64,000 nucleotides of DNA from Oreohelix idahoensis (GCA_024509875.1 JAMPIV010015259.1:1-64000); one strand, 5' to 3'; numbered from the stretch's first letter, positions 46,331 to 58,540 are shown. A program made the numbers and translations. Notes: generated by a model not told the origin, from the letters alone.

Positions 46331-46990
46331 AATAAGGAAAGGATCCAGTTACACGCCCATTGAGGCATATTGGGAATATGGTGTTAGGCCCGTATTTTCT
46401 TTTATAACACATAAGGAAGGGAAACCCGAGGCCTGTAAACAGTAAATAAATATTAGACAAACATAAAGGTATGTTTCCAGGCACTCGTAAGAAATAAAGA
46501 AGTAGAACACTAGACAACAGAAAAACAACAGACGTGAGTGGCTTACCCGGGACTCGAACCCAGGACCTTCCGTGCGACAACCCCGACCAGCTATGCAAGC
46601 GAATCACACTATCCTCCCCGCCATCTAGGCATCACCAAATAAATGATGCTTCGATGACTGGTCATTAGTGCGACCGGCAATACATAACACCGGAAATGTA
46701 CGATGGGCAGTCCAGCCTATTAATGACACAATCACTTCTGTTGTTCCCCTATTATACAGTATAGGCAGATTACACAAGACAAAGACCTTAATACTGTGTC
46801 TAGTAAATGATAGAAGACTAAGAACAGTAAGTACAGGACAGAGGGTAGGTTTTTGGTATTGTATAAACATTTATAACACATAAGGAAGGGGCCTCGGGTT
46901 TCCCGTATTTTCTTGACCATCGGCACACAAGGGGTGATGTGGTCAGCATCACGCCGGCCGCCTTAACCTTCACAGAGTTGCTCTGGGAAA
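46331..46990 (-). mobile_element. SINE 3' half (minus strand), split by the 467-bp-unit element
   Basis: 46331-46401 and 46902-46990 together give, on the minus strand, the body and tail of the SINE seen at 31872 and 56663 (GGCCGGCGTGATGCTGACCA, then TTCCCAATATGCCTCAATGG). The two parts are separated by 500 bp. Confidence 0.85.
46402..46901 (-). mobile_element. 467-bp-unit retroelement, copy R (permuted, in a SINE)
   Basis: Minus-strand copy of L. CCCTTCCTTATGTGTTATAA occurs at both ends, 469 bp apart. Its first 11 bases (AAACCCGAGGC) are the complement of GCCTCGGGTTT, which precedes that stretch at the other end. Target duplication CCCGTATTTTCTT at 46389-46401 and 46902-46914. Confidence 0.88.
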
Positions 46991-47247
46991 ACACAAAAAT
47001 AAAGTAGAAGGAATTATTTAGGCCAACGGATAAGAAGACGACGACCTTACAAGCGGAAAGGAGGCATCAAGAGATGGAAATAGTCAAGTTTTTTGCTTTG
47101 TTTTTTTTATAAAATTTTGCCTCGTTTTGGCGAGGCGCGTCCCGTTCAGCCTAATAGGTTGTATAAAGGGCGCACTTCCAGAAACAGCTTATACTGGTAC
47201 TTTGGCATTACAGCCAATCTTCAATGAGTGACTGCATTTATCTAATT

Positions 47248-47808
47248 CAGTTCTTCTTAACCTTTTAGAGGACCCGCACTCCTTTACAACATCTTAAGAC
47301 GCGGCTCACTCCTTTTAACGCACATTAAGAAGTCTCGCACACCTTTTAAAACACATTAAGAAGCTTCGCACACCTTTTAAAACACATTAAGAAGCTTCGC
47401 ACACCTTTTAAAACACATTAAGAAGCTTCGCACACCTTTTAAAACACATTAAGAAGCTTCGCAACCCTTTTAGAACATATTAAGAAGTGGCGCACCCCTT
47501 TTAACGCACATTAAGAAGCTTCGCACTACTTTTAGAACATATTAAGAAGCCTCGCACCCCATTATCATCTAGCACACACGAAAAAAATAAAAGTACGTTG
47601 TGGGAAAATATTGTTTACAAAATGTGACTTAGCTTCGGTCTCTAATTGTTGTCAATGCTCTATTTTATAAATTAGTTGGGTTCTGAGTATTATATATTCT
47701 AAGTGTTTATGATGATTCACCTTATAAAATATCTGGCATGCTTCGCACCCCCAGAAGATGAGTCTCGCACACCCGGTGGATGCATACACCCCTGGTTAAG
47801 AAGCACTG
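47248..47808. mobile_element. hAT-like MITE with internal ~40-bp repeats
   Basis: Ends CAGTTCTTCTTAACC and (complement) CAGTGCTTCTTAACC. Internal tandem units of the form CTTCGCACACCTTTTAAAAC plus ACATTAAGAAG. Flanking 8-mers ATCTAATT and AACTGATT agree at six of eight positions. Confidence 0.75.
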
Positions 47809-48094
47809 AACTGATTAGATCACATACGCGCGGAGAAAGTAAGAACATAGGTCTTAATGTAAGTGTCAAGAAGACAAAAGTAATGGTTATATCTAAGACA
47901 TGAAAGTGTCCAGAATGCAATGTCAAAGTCAGTAGAAACAAGGAGTGACAGAACCGGCCACGAAATCACGAAGAAAGCGTAAACAGCACGCTTGATAATG
48001 ATAGAAGCGCCTTCACGAAGAAAAATAGAGCAGACTATCTTAAAAGTATTACAACCTTTCCCGAGCGTTATGGTTATTTGATCATTTGCTTTAT

Positions 48095-48245
48095 GAAGCA
48101 AAGGGACTGGGTTCAAAACCTGGTCTATCGAGCTGTAAAAATAGGTTCCTGGCTGTGCTCTTGAGTTAGAGAAGGGAAAGGCATTGACCTGGTATATCTG
48201 AAGTCTCTAACACTTCACTCCTCTCGGAAGGATCTAACATGGGAC
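48095..48245 (+). mobile_element. truncated tRNA-derived SINE
   Basis: GGGTTCAAAACCTGG (B box) followed by GAGCTGTAAAAATAGGTTCC, CTCTTGAGTTAGAGAAGGGA and a tail with AGTCTCTAACACTTCACTCC. The A-box half is not clear. Confidence 0.6.
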
Positions 48246-48554
48246 TACCTTTGTCTTTCATCTGAAACGGTTAATGTGCCTTTACTTTTCAACCTATTAC
48301 TTGCTTCACGATTATCTAACACACGAAATAAAACAAGAATCTTCAGGAACTGGTGTGGATCTATTGTCCTGGTCACGCAGGGGTACGCGGCAATGAAAAA
48401 GCTGTCAAGAGTACCCATAGAAGGTTCATTGGATATGGATAAGGGATAGATACTGAGGGCAATTAATGATCGCCTATTAGAGAATGACACTGCAATCGAT
48501 GAATCATCAAGGTTAGGATTGCTAGAATTTAGCATAAACGTAATACCAGCAGGG

Positions 48555-48715
48555 ATGGGCGTATGAGAGGATGCATCCGGCGTAAATACAACCAGCGCGC
48601 AACAGGAACAATTAGCATTAATACACTTCGATATTTTCTGAGGGAGACTTGGAACCTATGGGTTTGCCCGGAGTGCAGAATAACATAAAAACGTCGAGTC
48701 TGATCGTGCAACAAT
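48555..48715 (+). mobile_element. second copy of the CPEC-ending fragment
   Basis: Reads MRGCIRRKYNQRATGTISIN TLRYFLRETWNLWVCPECRI T then TAA, closely matching 36101-36246 except in the last residues. 48245-48550 before it is not recognised. Confidence 0.65.
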
Positions 48716-48954
48716 ACTTACTTTTTATTCGTAAACTGAAAGTGATCTTTTATTTGAAGTGAAGTTAACATTCGGTAAAATATCGTTTTAATTTTCCACT
48801 ACTTTGTTGATGAGATTGCAGAAGCAGATCATACGGGCAGAGACAGAAGGTACATATAAGCTGGAGTTATTTCGAATTCCAGATACTCTGAAACCTGAAT
48901 ACAGACATGAATTTATCAAGGTCAATCTTTTAAGAGAGCTCAGTGTTTCTACAG

Positions 48955-51497
48955 CAGTGTTTCTTAACCTTTTAGAAGTCCTGCACTCTTTTACAGCATC
49001 TAAAGAAGCCTCGCATACCTTTACAACATCTAAAGAAGCCTCGCACCTCTTTACAGCATCTAAAGAAGCCTCGCACCACTTTACAGCATCTAAAGAAGCC
49101 TCGCACCACTTTACAGCATCTAAAGAAGCCTCGCACCACTTTACAGCATCTAAAGAAGCCTCGCACCCCTTTACAGCATCTAAAGAAGAAGCCTCGCACC
49201 ACTTTACAGCATCTAAAGTGTCGCGAGAGGTTCAGATATTATTAAAAATTATAAGCTATCCTGGACATAAAGGTGTTTCAGATGATACCAGGATAGTGCC
49301 AGATAAGAGTCTGGTCTTATCAGTAATACCCCCTTCTCTGAAGAGAGTAAGGGTGTATAGACACAAAGGTAGGGTCAAGCTATGTAAGTTCCCAGAGAAG
49401 ATGGTGATGTAGTACTCTGAGTCCCTAACTGCTACCTCTCCTGATCCACCTCTGTGATTATTGTAGTTAAAATTGTTTCTGACTCTGCTAGGGGTAATTA
49501 TTTAATTAAAAGTTACCAACATTGAATAAAACTTAACTTAAATAATTTAAGTAAGTCTGCTGGTAAATATTTACAATTTATTTATACATTTTCTCTTTTC
49601 TGTTTGTAAAGCATTAAAATAAAATATTTTACAAAAATAAATAAATAGGAACAGTTAAACAAAAATGTCTTTCTCTTGTGTTAAGATGTCTATCTCTTGG
49701 TAGACAGTCTAGCTTGCTTGATCTTTCACTGAAGAGTTATTAGTGTTATTTTTACAATCTAATTGAGCTCTATACTGTTCTGTTCATCATGAACTGGACG
49801 CGTTTATTTTTTTGGTGAGCCGGCATACGCTACACAGTTGCCTTGAGAGCAACTTATCTGAGTCACTGCAGATGGCTCCCTCTGATGCTGGATAGAATCT
49901 TCAGATGAAAAACTTTCCAACTGTTACACACGATATGTCTGGACCTTTTCCATAGACTGGCACTGCATTCGTTGTAACTTCAGTAAGAGATGCCTCTTAT
50001 TATTTGTTGTAGGCTTAAGGTTAAAGGATTAAACCCTAAGGCACACACAGACTAGCCCTTAATGGTTGATTAAGGTCTGTTTACAGGTACAGAAGGCAAA
50101 CACTTGCATTAACATATGCTCTTCTTTCCCCCGCTTTCTGTGTATTCAAATAATAGTGACTGACCCGAGTTGGTTAGGCCAGTCTATTTATAGTGTGACC
50201 TCGGACGTACGAGATGGGCATCCCGAGGAATGTAATCACGATCAGAAAATATGGGTACCTTTTTGCCTATCGTTCAATGTAGGAAAACTACTTTTTTAAT
50301 TATCTCCATTATTCCTGATGCGATTTTATTCCCTCAAAGCTTAAATTATACTTGGAATTAGGCTTTATATATCTATGTAATAATCTTTTAGTTTCCAAAT
50401 TGCATTTTATAGTATGCATAGTTTAAACTGCTAAATTTAGGACAACCTGAAGCTTCGAATGCATTCAACCCAAGATTTCTCCCGTCCTATATTAGTATTA
50501 GTAAAAGTATTATTACTTACGGGTACAGTAATATCCCTAATATTGTGTTGGTACCCTCTTTCAATTGGTACTTCTTGTAAAATTCCGAAGTTAATCAGGT
50601 TACACAGATTGGGACTTGCCATCTTTATTTTCCCAGCGGTAGTAAACACAGGACCAAGAAAGCTTTTTCATTGGTTAGTGTATCATATCGTTCTACAATG
50701 TATGGCGCACGGTATGGTCAGAATTATTTAGAATTCGTGATGTGAGACAGACGTCATTTTGCGACATAAAGAAGCCTCGTACCCCTTTACAGCATCGAAA
50801 GAAGAAGCTTCGCACCACTTTACAACATCTAAAGAAGCCTCGCACCACTTTACAGCATCTAAAGAAGCCTCGCACCACTTTACAGCATCTAAAGAAGCCT
50901 CGCACCCCTTTACAGCATCTAAAGAAGAAGCCTCGCACCACTTTACAGCATCTAAAGAAGCCTCGCACCACTTTACAGCATCTAAAGAAGCCTCGCACCA
51001 CTTTACAGCATCTAAAGAAGCACCCCTTTACAGCATCTAAAGAAGAAGCCTCGCACCACTTGACAGCATCTAAAGAAGCCTCGCACCAATTTACAGTATT
51101 TAAAGAAGCCTCGCACCCCTTTACAGCATCTAAAGAAGCCTCGCACCCTTTTACAGCATCTTAAGAAGAAGCCTCGCACCACTTTACAGCATCTAAAGAA
51201 GCCTCGCACCACTTTACAGCATCATAAGAATCTTCGCACGCCATTATCTTCTAGTTCACAAAAAATGCCAAAAATAAAAAAAGATACAAGTATATATTTG
51301 GAAAGTGTTATTTACAAAATGTGACTAAGATTCGGTATTGAATTAACGTTGTCAGTGTTCTGTTTTGTACAAATACATTGGAGTTCTGTGCATTATATAA
51401 TGTTTATGATGAATCACCTTATAAAAGATCTTGCACCCTCTGAAGATATGTCTCGCACCCCCATGGGGTGCATGCACCCCTAGTTAAGAAGCAACTG
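48955..51497. mobile_element. hAT-like MITE with 30-bp minisatellite, split by a 1,548-bp insertion
   Basis: Left end CAGTGTTTCTTAACC, right end (complement) CAGTTGCTTCTTAACT. Flanks TTCTACAG (48947-48954) and TTCTAAAG (51498-51505) agree at seven of eight. Inside, units of CCTCGCACCACTTTACAGCA plus TCTAAAGAAG repeat before and after the insertion in the same direction. The 30-bp period opens long frames on both strands (EASHHFTASK; VVRGFFRCCK), which are artefacts. Confidence 0.8.
49219..50766. mobile_element. insertion with TG...CA ends and 5-bp duplication, solo-LTR-like
   Basis: Begins TGTCGCGAGAGG and ends TTTTGCGACA, flanked by TAAAG at 49214-49218 and 50767-50771. Removing it restores an uninterrupted 30-bp repeat unit. 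TG...CA ends with a 5-bp duplication are what a solo LTR leaves, but at 1.5 kb with no second copy this is not proved. A short open tail (49219-49412) ends in a stop and is not recognised. Confidence 0.7.
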
Positions 51498-51499
51498 TT

Positions 51500-54210
51500 C
51501 TAAAGTAGATCTCCACAGCTGCTGAATTGCCAACCCTGGATTTAATATTAAAGAATTAGAAACCTACCCACCAAAAAAATATTTATAGAATATGTGATTC
51601 CTGTATACAGGATTCTCTCCGGTGCTAGGGAGTTCGTACACTGCGCTGAGATCCTCCTTGTGCGATCAAAGGGAGGAGATCAAAGCACTGATGGAGTTGT
51701 CCGTGTGCAATGAAGATCATCTTTAAAACCAAACCAACTCTGGAGCTATTAGATTAATATTACACATAATTTATTTAATAAAATGGTAGTTAATTTTCTT
51801 TATTCTGACGTTAAAAAATATGAATTAACGGAATTGTTGTTGTTCTTGTGTAACTAGGGCTGCTGAGCTTCTAGCTCTTTAGCAGCCAATCACAAGTTGA
51901 AGACTCCTTGGTATTATCTACACTGTATGTAGTGAAATGGATCTGTGTAAATCCCACGCTCAAACTTCCTGCTTAAAAACCAGTCCGCGTATTTTTTTAA
52001 GTCTATAAATAACCACAATATTTGAAATTTATCTGAGGGGCAAAGTCCATTTACCGCAAAAAATTTAACTAGAGAATTTGAATTTTTCTACTACCCCAGG
52101 TTAAAAGTTACTACCCCCATACACACACACACACCCACCCTAATATTTATCGAAGGACGTAGAAAAATTAACAACCAATCAAATTGGTACCTCGTTTTTG
52201 TAGAATCAAGAAAAAAATTTGGTGGTAGGGCAAAAATGCCGATTCTGTGTTTTTGACCAAAATTAAATAATTTATTTCTCAATAACTAAAGGGAATTAGA
52301 ATGAAAGGGATATCTTGAATTATAGCGCTGATATTGATTAATATATTAACCTAAAGATTCCCACTTAATAAAATTTTCTTGACTTAGAAAAATTTAATTT
52401 AGTGATATTTTAGATCAGGGTAGACCTACAATTAATTACAAAAAAATTACCCAGATGAAACTGTTAAGGAATAACCAAAGGAAGATTAAATAGAACGATA
52501 GAGGTCAGTTGGCCGTTTAATTATCACTTTTGATATTTGAAATCGGTCCATAAATAACAGAGATATAAAATACACAAATGTAATCAGACGAACGAACACA
52601 CTTATAATCGCTCCAGTTTATAGTCCAAAAATAGTTAAAATTTTGACTCGTCTTCTGATTGGTTAGGTGTAGTTGATAAAATTTAACACCTCCTTGCATA
52701 GTCCGCCATTTGAAAAACTAACAAGCACTGCCAAGTTGAGATCAGCGGGAAAGCCTTGTGACCAAGCTTTTGCCTTCTGGACGATAAAGCAGTCTGAAAA
52801 CCTATTTACTGCTAGTCAAGCTTGTGCATGTGTTATTATTCTTTACTTGAGGGTTTTATTGCCAGTCAAAAGTGTTGCAGAAAACCTGGAAAAGAAAGAA
52901 CCTGTGGGCAGTGAAGGCCCATCAATAACCAGTGAAGCCCAAAATCGGTATCTTCATACAGGAGGCAACCAGTTGATGACATTGTATATTCTGGAGCCAA
53001 CAGTATCATATAGGCTTGCCAGTTAACTCCCTTACTAAGGGCTATTGATAGTTCATCACAATTCCACCCACCAAAATAAAAAGAATTTCCCGGGGAATGA
53101 TGTAAAGAACAGACTCTCAAATAACTGACTAGTGTTAATAGCAAGCATTGAAATCAGACAGTGGGTACTTATTACAGTGACCTTTTCTTTTGTTACAAGA
53201 CATGAACAAAGTTCCAACTTATTTATTTATATTATGTAAATAAAAGTTTTCTTGATTTGACAATTCCTGTCCCAAAAGAGTGAGGTACAGGAAAAATAAA
53301 TTGTATATATATCCCGTTATGTATCAAAACGTTACAAACAGTCTTACTTCCTTACCTTTTGTTGAGTTAAAGTTCTGTTTGAAATTATTCATCCATCATA
53401 TTAAATACATTACCCTAGACACGTGGCCACATAACAACAGAGATTAATGTACACTGGGTGAGATTAGAAGAGGTAGCGGATAGGGACCCTGAGAAATACA
53501 TCATCATCACTCTTACTCAGGGAACTTACATAGCTTGACCTCACCTTGTTAACCCTTAATTTTATTAACATCAAAACCTCTTATCACACTGTAGATCTAG
53601 GCTTTTCTGCTATTCCGAAACGTGTTGAGTTGAAGTCATGAGCTCCAGTTTCTCCAGCTTGGCTTGCATTTAAAGGATCGTCGCATCTGGTCCCAAGCAA
53701 GGAGCAAGAAGTGCGTGGCATACTGTGCATTCCCCACCATCCAAGGGGGCTCGCTAAATCTGCAGAGCTAAAATACTGCTGTACTCTGGTTCTGGGCTCT
53801 CTCAAGGAATTGTCATGTCCTGCACAGAGCCACTTCTCAGCTTCCCCTGCCTATCACTGGGTCCTTAGTGAGATCCTTCTGCATGCAGTCAACCAAGTCA
53901 AAGCCAAAGAATTATACCTGGGGCTAAAGTGACTTCTCCAAGTTTAGTGTGCAATGCTGGGTTCTCAACAAGTTTTACCTCAGGGGGAATCCCTGGAAGT
54001 GTGTGGATGATTTCAAGAGTCAATGAGGATGTAATTAGCCTCACAGACATAGGTTCACTTCCATGTACATATATTGTAACACTGTGCATAGCTGGTGGTC
54101 ATATAAGAATGAACCCAGATATGCCTCCTTGCATAAAATTAACGGAATAAAAAGGAAGAAATAACAAATTAAAAACAGGCATGACTTTTCAACCACCCTT
54201 TATAATGACA
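51500..54210. other. intron 1 segment without recognisable gene
   Basis: Open frames at 52673-53026 and around 53584-54150 look like decayed coding sequence on one or the other strand, but no family was recognised and no splice pattern fits the transporter gene. Confidence 0.4.
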
Positions 54211-54215
54211 CTTAC

Positions 54216-54405
54216 TAAAGTTTCCATTACTGTCGCCGTCGCACAAATAGGCATAAATGCGTTCCTGCTTCAGAATGTATAACAGAGCCGACCATCCTGC
54301 TCGCAGCCCAGAGAACAAGCCATTTTCTACAAAAGCCCAAGCTGTCAGAAATATTTTGAATGACCTGGATATCTCTCCCTCCTGTTTCTGTGGTTTCTTG
54401 GCCAT
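54216..54405 (-). CDS. SLC43-like: SLC43-like transporter, first coding exon (N-terminus, TM1)
   Basis: ATG at 54405 in a good context (AAAG-ATG-G), giving MAKKPQKQEGEISRSFKIFL TAWAFVENGLFSGLRAGWSA LLYILKQERIYAYLCDGDSN. TM1 with the WAxxENxxFSxxxxGWxxLL pattern followed by LKQExxYxxLC is characteristic of SLC43. Donor GTAAGT lies after 54216, phase 1. A CACAG acceptor at 54430-54426, 20 bases before the ATG, suggests a further noncoding first exon to the right, not identified. Intron 1 is about 9.8 kb. Confidence 0.92.
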
Positions 54406-54828
54406 CTTTAATAAGCTTGTTCTCTCTGTGGATACAAAAGAAGGACTGCAGTAAGATCATGCAAAACAAGTTGAGTATTACAGAAATGAAATTAATAATT
54501 TTTCTTTTCTCCCTTTCATCTGCACATGGAGCATAGGTTTTCACAAAAATTTCCGTAACTCTGTCCGCCCCACGAGCCGTTTGTTGGGCCACGATGTGCT
54601 AGATTAGTTCCCCTAAGTCCGCTGTGCACGTTCCTTTGACTATAGACGGACTCTCTCATGTCTGCGCTTTAAATGGTATAAAACAAATTTAATTGCTATG
54701 TGTAAGACTTACAACATTTCAAAATATTTTTCAGCCAATTTACAACAATGTTGTACATGCATAGGAGTCTATGTTATTGCCTGACTAAAACCTATAAGGT
54801 GCCTTGAACAGAATGAGTTAATTAAATC

Positions 54829-55066
54829 AGTGGTTCACAAACGATGTGGCACGGCCACACTGGTATGGCGCGAGAGGATGGCAGGTGTGGCTAGAAGATT
54901 CAAAGACAATCAAAGATTTAAAGAGATTTTCAAAAAATTCACATGCCACGAATAAATATGACGGTCATTTTCTTATTTATTTTGTTACCTGTGATAGGGG
55001 AAACATACGAATAGAAACCCATAGAATTTTATATAATTTTTCAGATTTGATTCAGTAATATAATTT
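54829..55066. repeat. possible hAT-like fragment
   Basis: Starts CAGTGGTTCACAAACGATGT, similar to the ends of the MITEs at 36.6 and 55.4 kb. No matching right end found. Confidence 0.3.
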
Positions 55067-55446
55067 ATCTTATATCAAATAGATACCGTTCTCTAAGACA
55101 TATTGTTGTGAACAGGGAGGTTTAGCTCTGACAAATATCAAAGACCAGAAAATAGAAAAGCTTCTATGCATTGATGACCAGATGAGAGTTTGTTTGTCTC
55201 AAATAAGACCTACCATAAATGAGATTACCCTACACACAAAAAAAAACAAACTCACACATTTAGTTGAATTTGTATATTTTGTGAATGAATCGTGTTTTTG
55301 TGTAGCTGCATTGTATTATAATTTCTGGATATCTCATGATAATTTTATAAACCAGTTCTGTTCTATAATAAATAATGCACTGCTAGGATTTGTTGTTGTT
55401 GTTTTTTTTAAAGGTATTTCTTAACAAACGGAGATCTGCTTTAGAA

Positions 55447-55609
55447 CAGTTGCTTCTTAACCATGGGTGCATGCACCTTATGAGGGTGCGAAACCTATCT
55501 TCAGGTGGTGCAAGACATGCTAGATCGTTAATAAGGCGATTCGGTGTGGTGCGAGCAAAATTACATTCCGAAAGTGTGACTCAGAGAAAACCAAGTTTAA
55601 GAACCACTG
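55447..55609. mobile_element. short hAT-like MITE (163 bp)
   Basis: Ends CAGTTGCTTCTTAACC and (complement) CAGTGGTTCTTAAAC. The right-hand interior block (GGGTGCATGCACC) is shared with the 3' ends of the MITEs at 47.8 and 51.5 kb, so it is an internally deleted, inverted relative. No 8-bp duplication is evident. Confidence 0.65.
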
Positions 55610-55734
55610 AGTTAAATCATCGAGCCCTGTGAAATCTGTTCCACTTCTTTCCACGTCATTTTTTATGTGGAGTACTCGGGTCTCTGGTGGGACAAAGAAA
55701 GAATCCAACTACTGCTTTCTCATCAATCAATACC

Positions 55735-56570
55735 ATTTAGCTCCCCAACGAGCATAGGCCTTCAACAAACACATGCCAAGTCTTCCTGTCCTGTGCCATC
55801 CGCTCAAGTTCTTTCCATGTTTTTCTCATTATTTTCACCTCTGTTTCCAGTTCTCTTCTCCATGTGTTTTTTGGTCTACCTCTGCCTCTCTTTCCCTGTG
55901 GATTCCAGAACAAGGACTGCCTTGTAATGCTATCAACAGGTTTCCTCAATATTTGTCCTATCCATCGTCAGCGTCTTCTTCTCAACTCTTGTTCCACTGG
56001 CACTTGTCTGGTTCTTATCATCAATTCCACATTTGTGACTTTGTCATACCATTTCAGTCCTTCTATTCTACGCAAGCACCCGTTTATAAAAGTCTGTAGC
56101 TTTTTGGTTGTTGTTTTTCTATTCTCCATGTCTCAGAGCCATACAATAGGATTGACTTCACATTTAAGTTGAAGATTCTTATTTTCGTGTTGGACTTGAT
56201 TTCTCTTGTTCTCCATATGTTCCCCAATGCAATGAAAGCTCCTCTTGCTTTTTGTATTCTTATTTTGATTTCACTGTCTGTCCCTCCAACTTTGTCTACA
56301 TTACTTCCAAGATATGTGTACGATTATACATCTTTTAGTGGTGTTTTTTCAAGTTCAACCTTGTTATCATTTCTTGCATTTATTCTCATAATTTTTGTCT
56401 TTTCCCTGTGTATTTTCGGGCCCACTTGTTGTGACCTCTCATCGATAATTTTCATTTTCTCTTACATCTGATTATGGTTACAGGACAGATTAGCCAAGTC
56501 ATCTGCAAAATCCAGATCATCAAGCTTTCTCATGCATGTCGTAATAAGTGACTTTTATGAGGATGTACAG
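55735..56570 (-). pseudogene. LINE 3' half, RTE-like
   Basis: On the minus strand: DDLDFADDLA (RT YxDD-type block), SYTYLGSNVDKVGGTDSEIK, ARGAFIALGNIWRTREIKS, LYGSETWRIEK, then after breaks MRKPVDSITRQSLFWNPQGK and RGRGRPKNTWRRELETEVK. It resembles the 19.5-kb element but is another subfamily. 5' truncated within RT. Confidence 0.82.
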
Positions 56571-56662
56571 GGAACTGACAATATCGTCATGTAAAACAAA
56601 TTGCTAAGAAAAATTCAACTGCACGAGCACCTGAATGATTTGAAACAAGCTTCCTATAATGA

Positions 56663-56934
56663 TGGGAGCCGCGGTAGCGCAGTGGTTATTGCACTGGCTT
56701 TCTAGCTCGGTGGTCCATGGTTCGATCCCCAGTTGAGGTGGGATGTTTTAGACGGCAAACTGCTCCGGGGTCGACCCAGCCTCATGAATTGGGTACCAGA
56801 GTTACTCTGGTAAGGTTAAGGCGGCCGGCGTGATGCTGACCACATCACCCTTAGTATGCTGATGGTCAAGAAAATACGGGTCTAACACTTTATTCCCAAT
56901 ATGCCTCAGTAGGCGTGTAACGGGATCCTTTACC
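56663..56934 (+). mobile_element. tRNA-derived SINE with 13-bp target duplication
   Basis: Same family as 31872: A box TAGCGCAGTGGTTATTGCAC, B box GGTTCGATCCC, body GGCCGGCGTGATGCTGACCA, end GGGATCCTTTACC. Duplication CTTCCTATAATGA at 56650-56662 and 56935-56947. Confidence 0.95.
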
Positions 56935-56949
56935 CTTCCTATAATGAGA

Positions 56950-58540
56950 TTAGCTGCAGTGGTAGCTCATTTCATTATATGGAGCATAAAATGCGAAAAA
57001 AGTTGAATTTGTTTGTTTATCCCTTTTTTTTTTACTTGCACTGCACCGACTACCATAACCCTTCTAACTCATTCTAACCCAGGCATTTTTTCGGGTTTTT
57101 CGGTTTTACCCAGGACCCAATATGCAGACTTTTTTTTTTCTACAAGTGATGTTTTAAAAACAGGCAGTAGACACATATATTAGTTTAGTAGATATATGTA
57201 TTATACATCAAACGTTAGGAAATTGGCTGCAGAATGTTGTGAAATACTTTTGAGTTGTTATGTGATGTTATTATTGTTTGTTATATCGTGTGAAGTGTAG
57301 AAACAATAAAAAATAAAAATAAAAAATGAATACAAATTATGCACATACACGTAAATATTTCAGCTGTACTTAATTCCTTAGTACTAAAACACCAGGAATT
57401 GAAATATATATCCAACTGGCAACTAATCCAAGAAGTTTGATAAAAAACAAATGGAAATTGTAATTTATATAAATTTTTTTGTGAAGTCACACATTGCTTT
57501 ACTGGAATCTCACACATTCCTGTTCCATGCAAATTAATTAATTTATTATTTTAAAATATCACGCTTGTTTAGCGTTCTTATTGGAATCGAAAATAGGTTA
57601 TTATCGCTACCGATATCGCTAAAATTCATTTCGAAATTATATATTGAGGTTGATTCGTTAATAGTTTATGAGTGTTATGTATGAGACTACACCACTTGTA
57701 AACATATAACCCTATGACGTCACTAATTGATAAAAGTATGCAAAAACTAAGCCCCAATATAATTATTTCGCTACCAGTTCAAAATACGATGTCCACAGGA
57801 AGTGTTTACATGATATGAACACTCTATGGCCACGTATTTTCTAATTTTTTTGTTCAATTTCGAAATCTTATAAAGCGGGCGTACCACGCACCGTGCTGCT
57901 AGATCCAAAGCAACTCTTGCAACGGATATAAAACACACAATTGTAACTTCATAAATTTTCTTTTTCGCTCACAAACGTTCACACCCATGTGCCGGATGTA
58001 ATGACATAATTTTAAACTGGCTTATCACCAGATATTCTATAATTTTCCGCTCAAATGCGGCATATAGTCACTTTGGCGCGTCATACGCCCTGGGTATAAC
58101 GAAAGGCCTATCTGGCGCGCCATGCACCCGTTTGGACGGAAAGATCAAATTGCAACTGAACTTCAGTCAACGTTGAGAATGACGCACACAGATGTTTTTT
58201 GTATTTTTTTAAAGCAAGACGTAGTCTCAACTTTTACTCATTCAACGTTATTTCTTATTTTATTTCTTCTTGCAGTGTTGGTAACGTTTCTTGGGCAGGG
58301 CCATTCACAAGATGTGAACTTCCGCTTCTAAGCCAAGTTCGTCTCTTGTAGAAGGGATAAACCATTTTATAAAAGAAACAAAAATAAACAACAAGCAATT
58401 AGACAGTTTCGTTTATTTCATATACCTAGGGTGGCGATAGCGCAGATCGAGTGAGCCGGGGCGGGGGGGGGAGGGGACATACGGCTCTTATTACGTACCA
58501 GAATTAGATTAAAACTTTTGCTGACTGACACTGAATAAAG
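56950..58540. other. stretch without recognisable gene
   Basis: A/T-rich sequence upstream of the transporter gene. No domain-bearing frame or repeat family recognised. A G-run (GGGGCGGGGGGGGGAGGGG) lies near 58457. Confidence 0.5.

Noticed and set aside
48804..51212. EASHHFTASK and VVRGFFRCCK repeat proteins
   Set aside because: Both are opposite-strand translations of the 30-bp minisatellite within a MITE.
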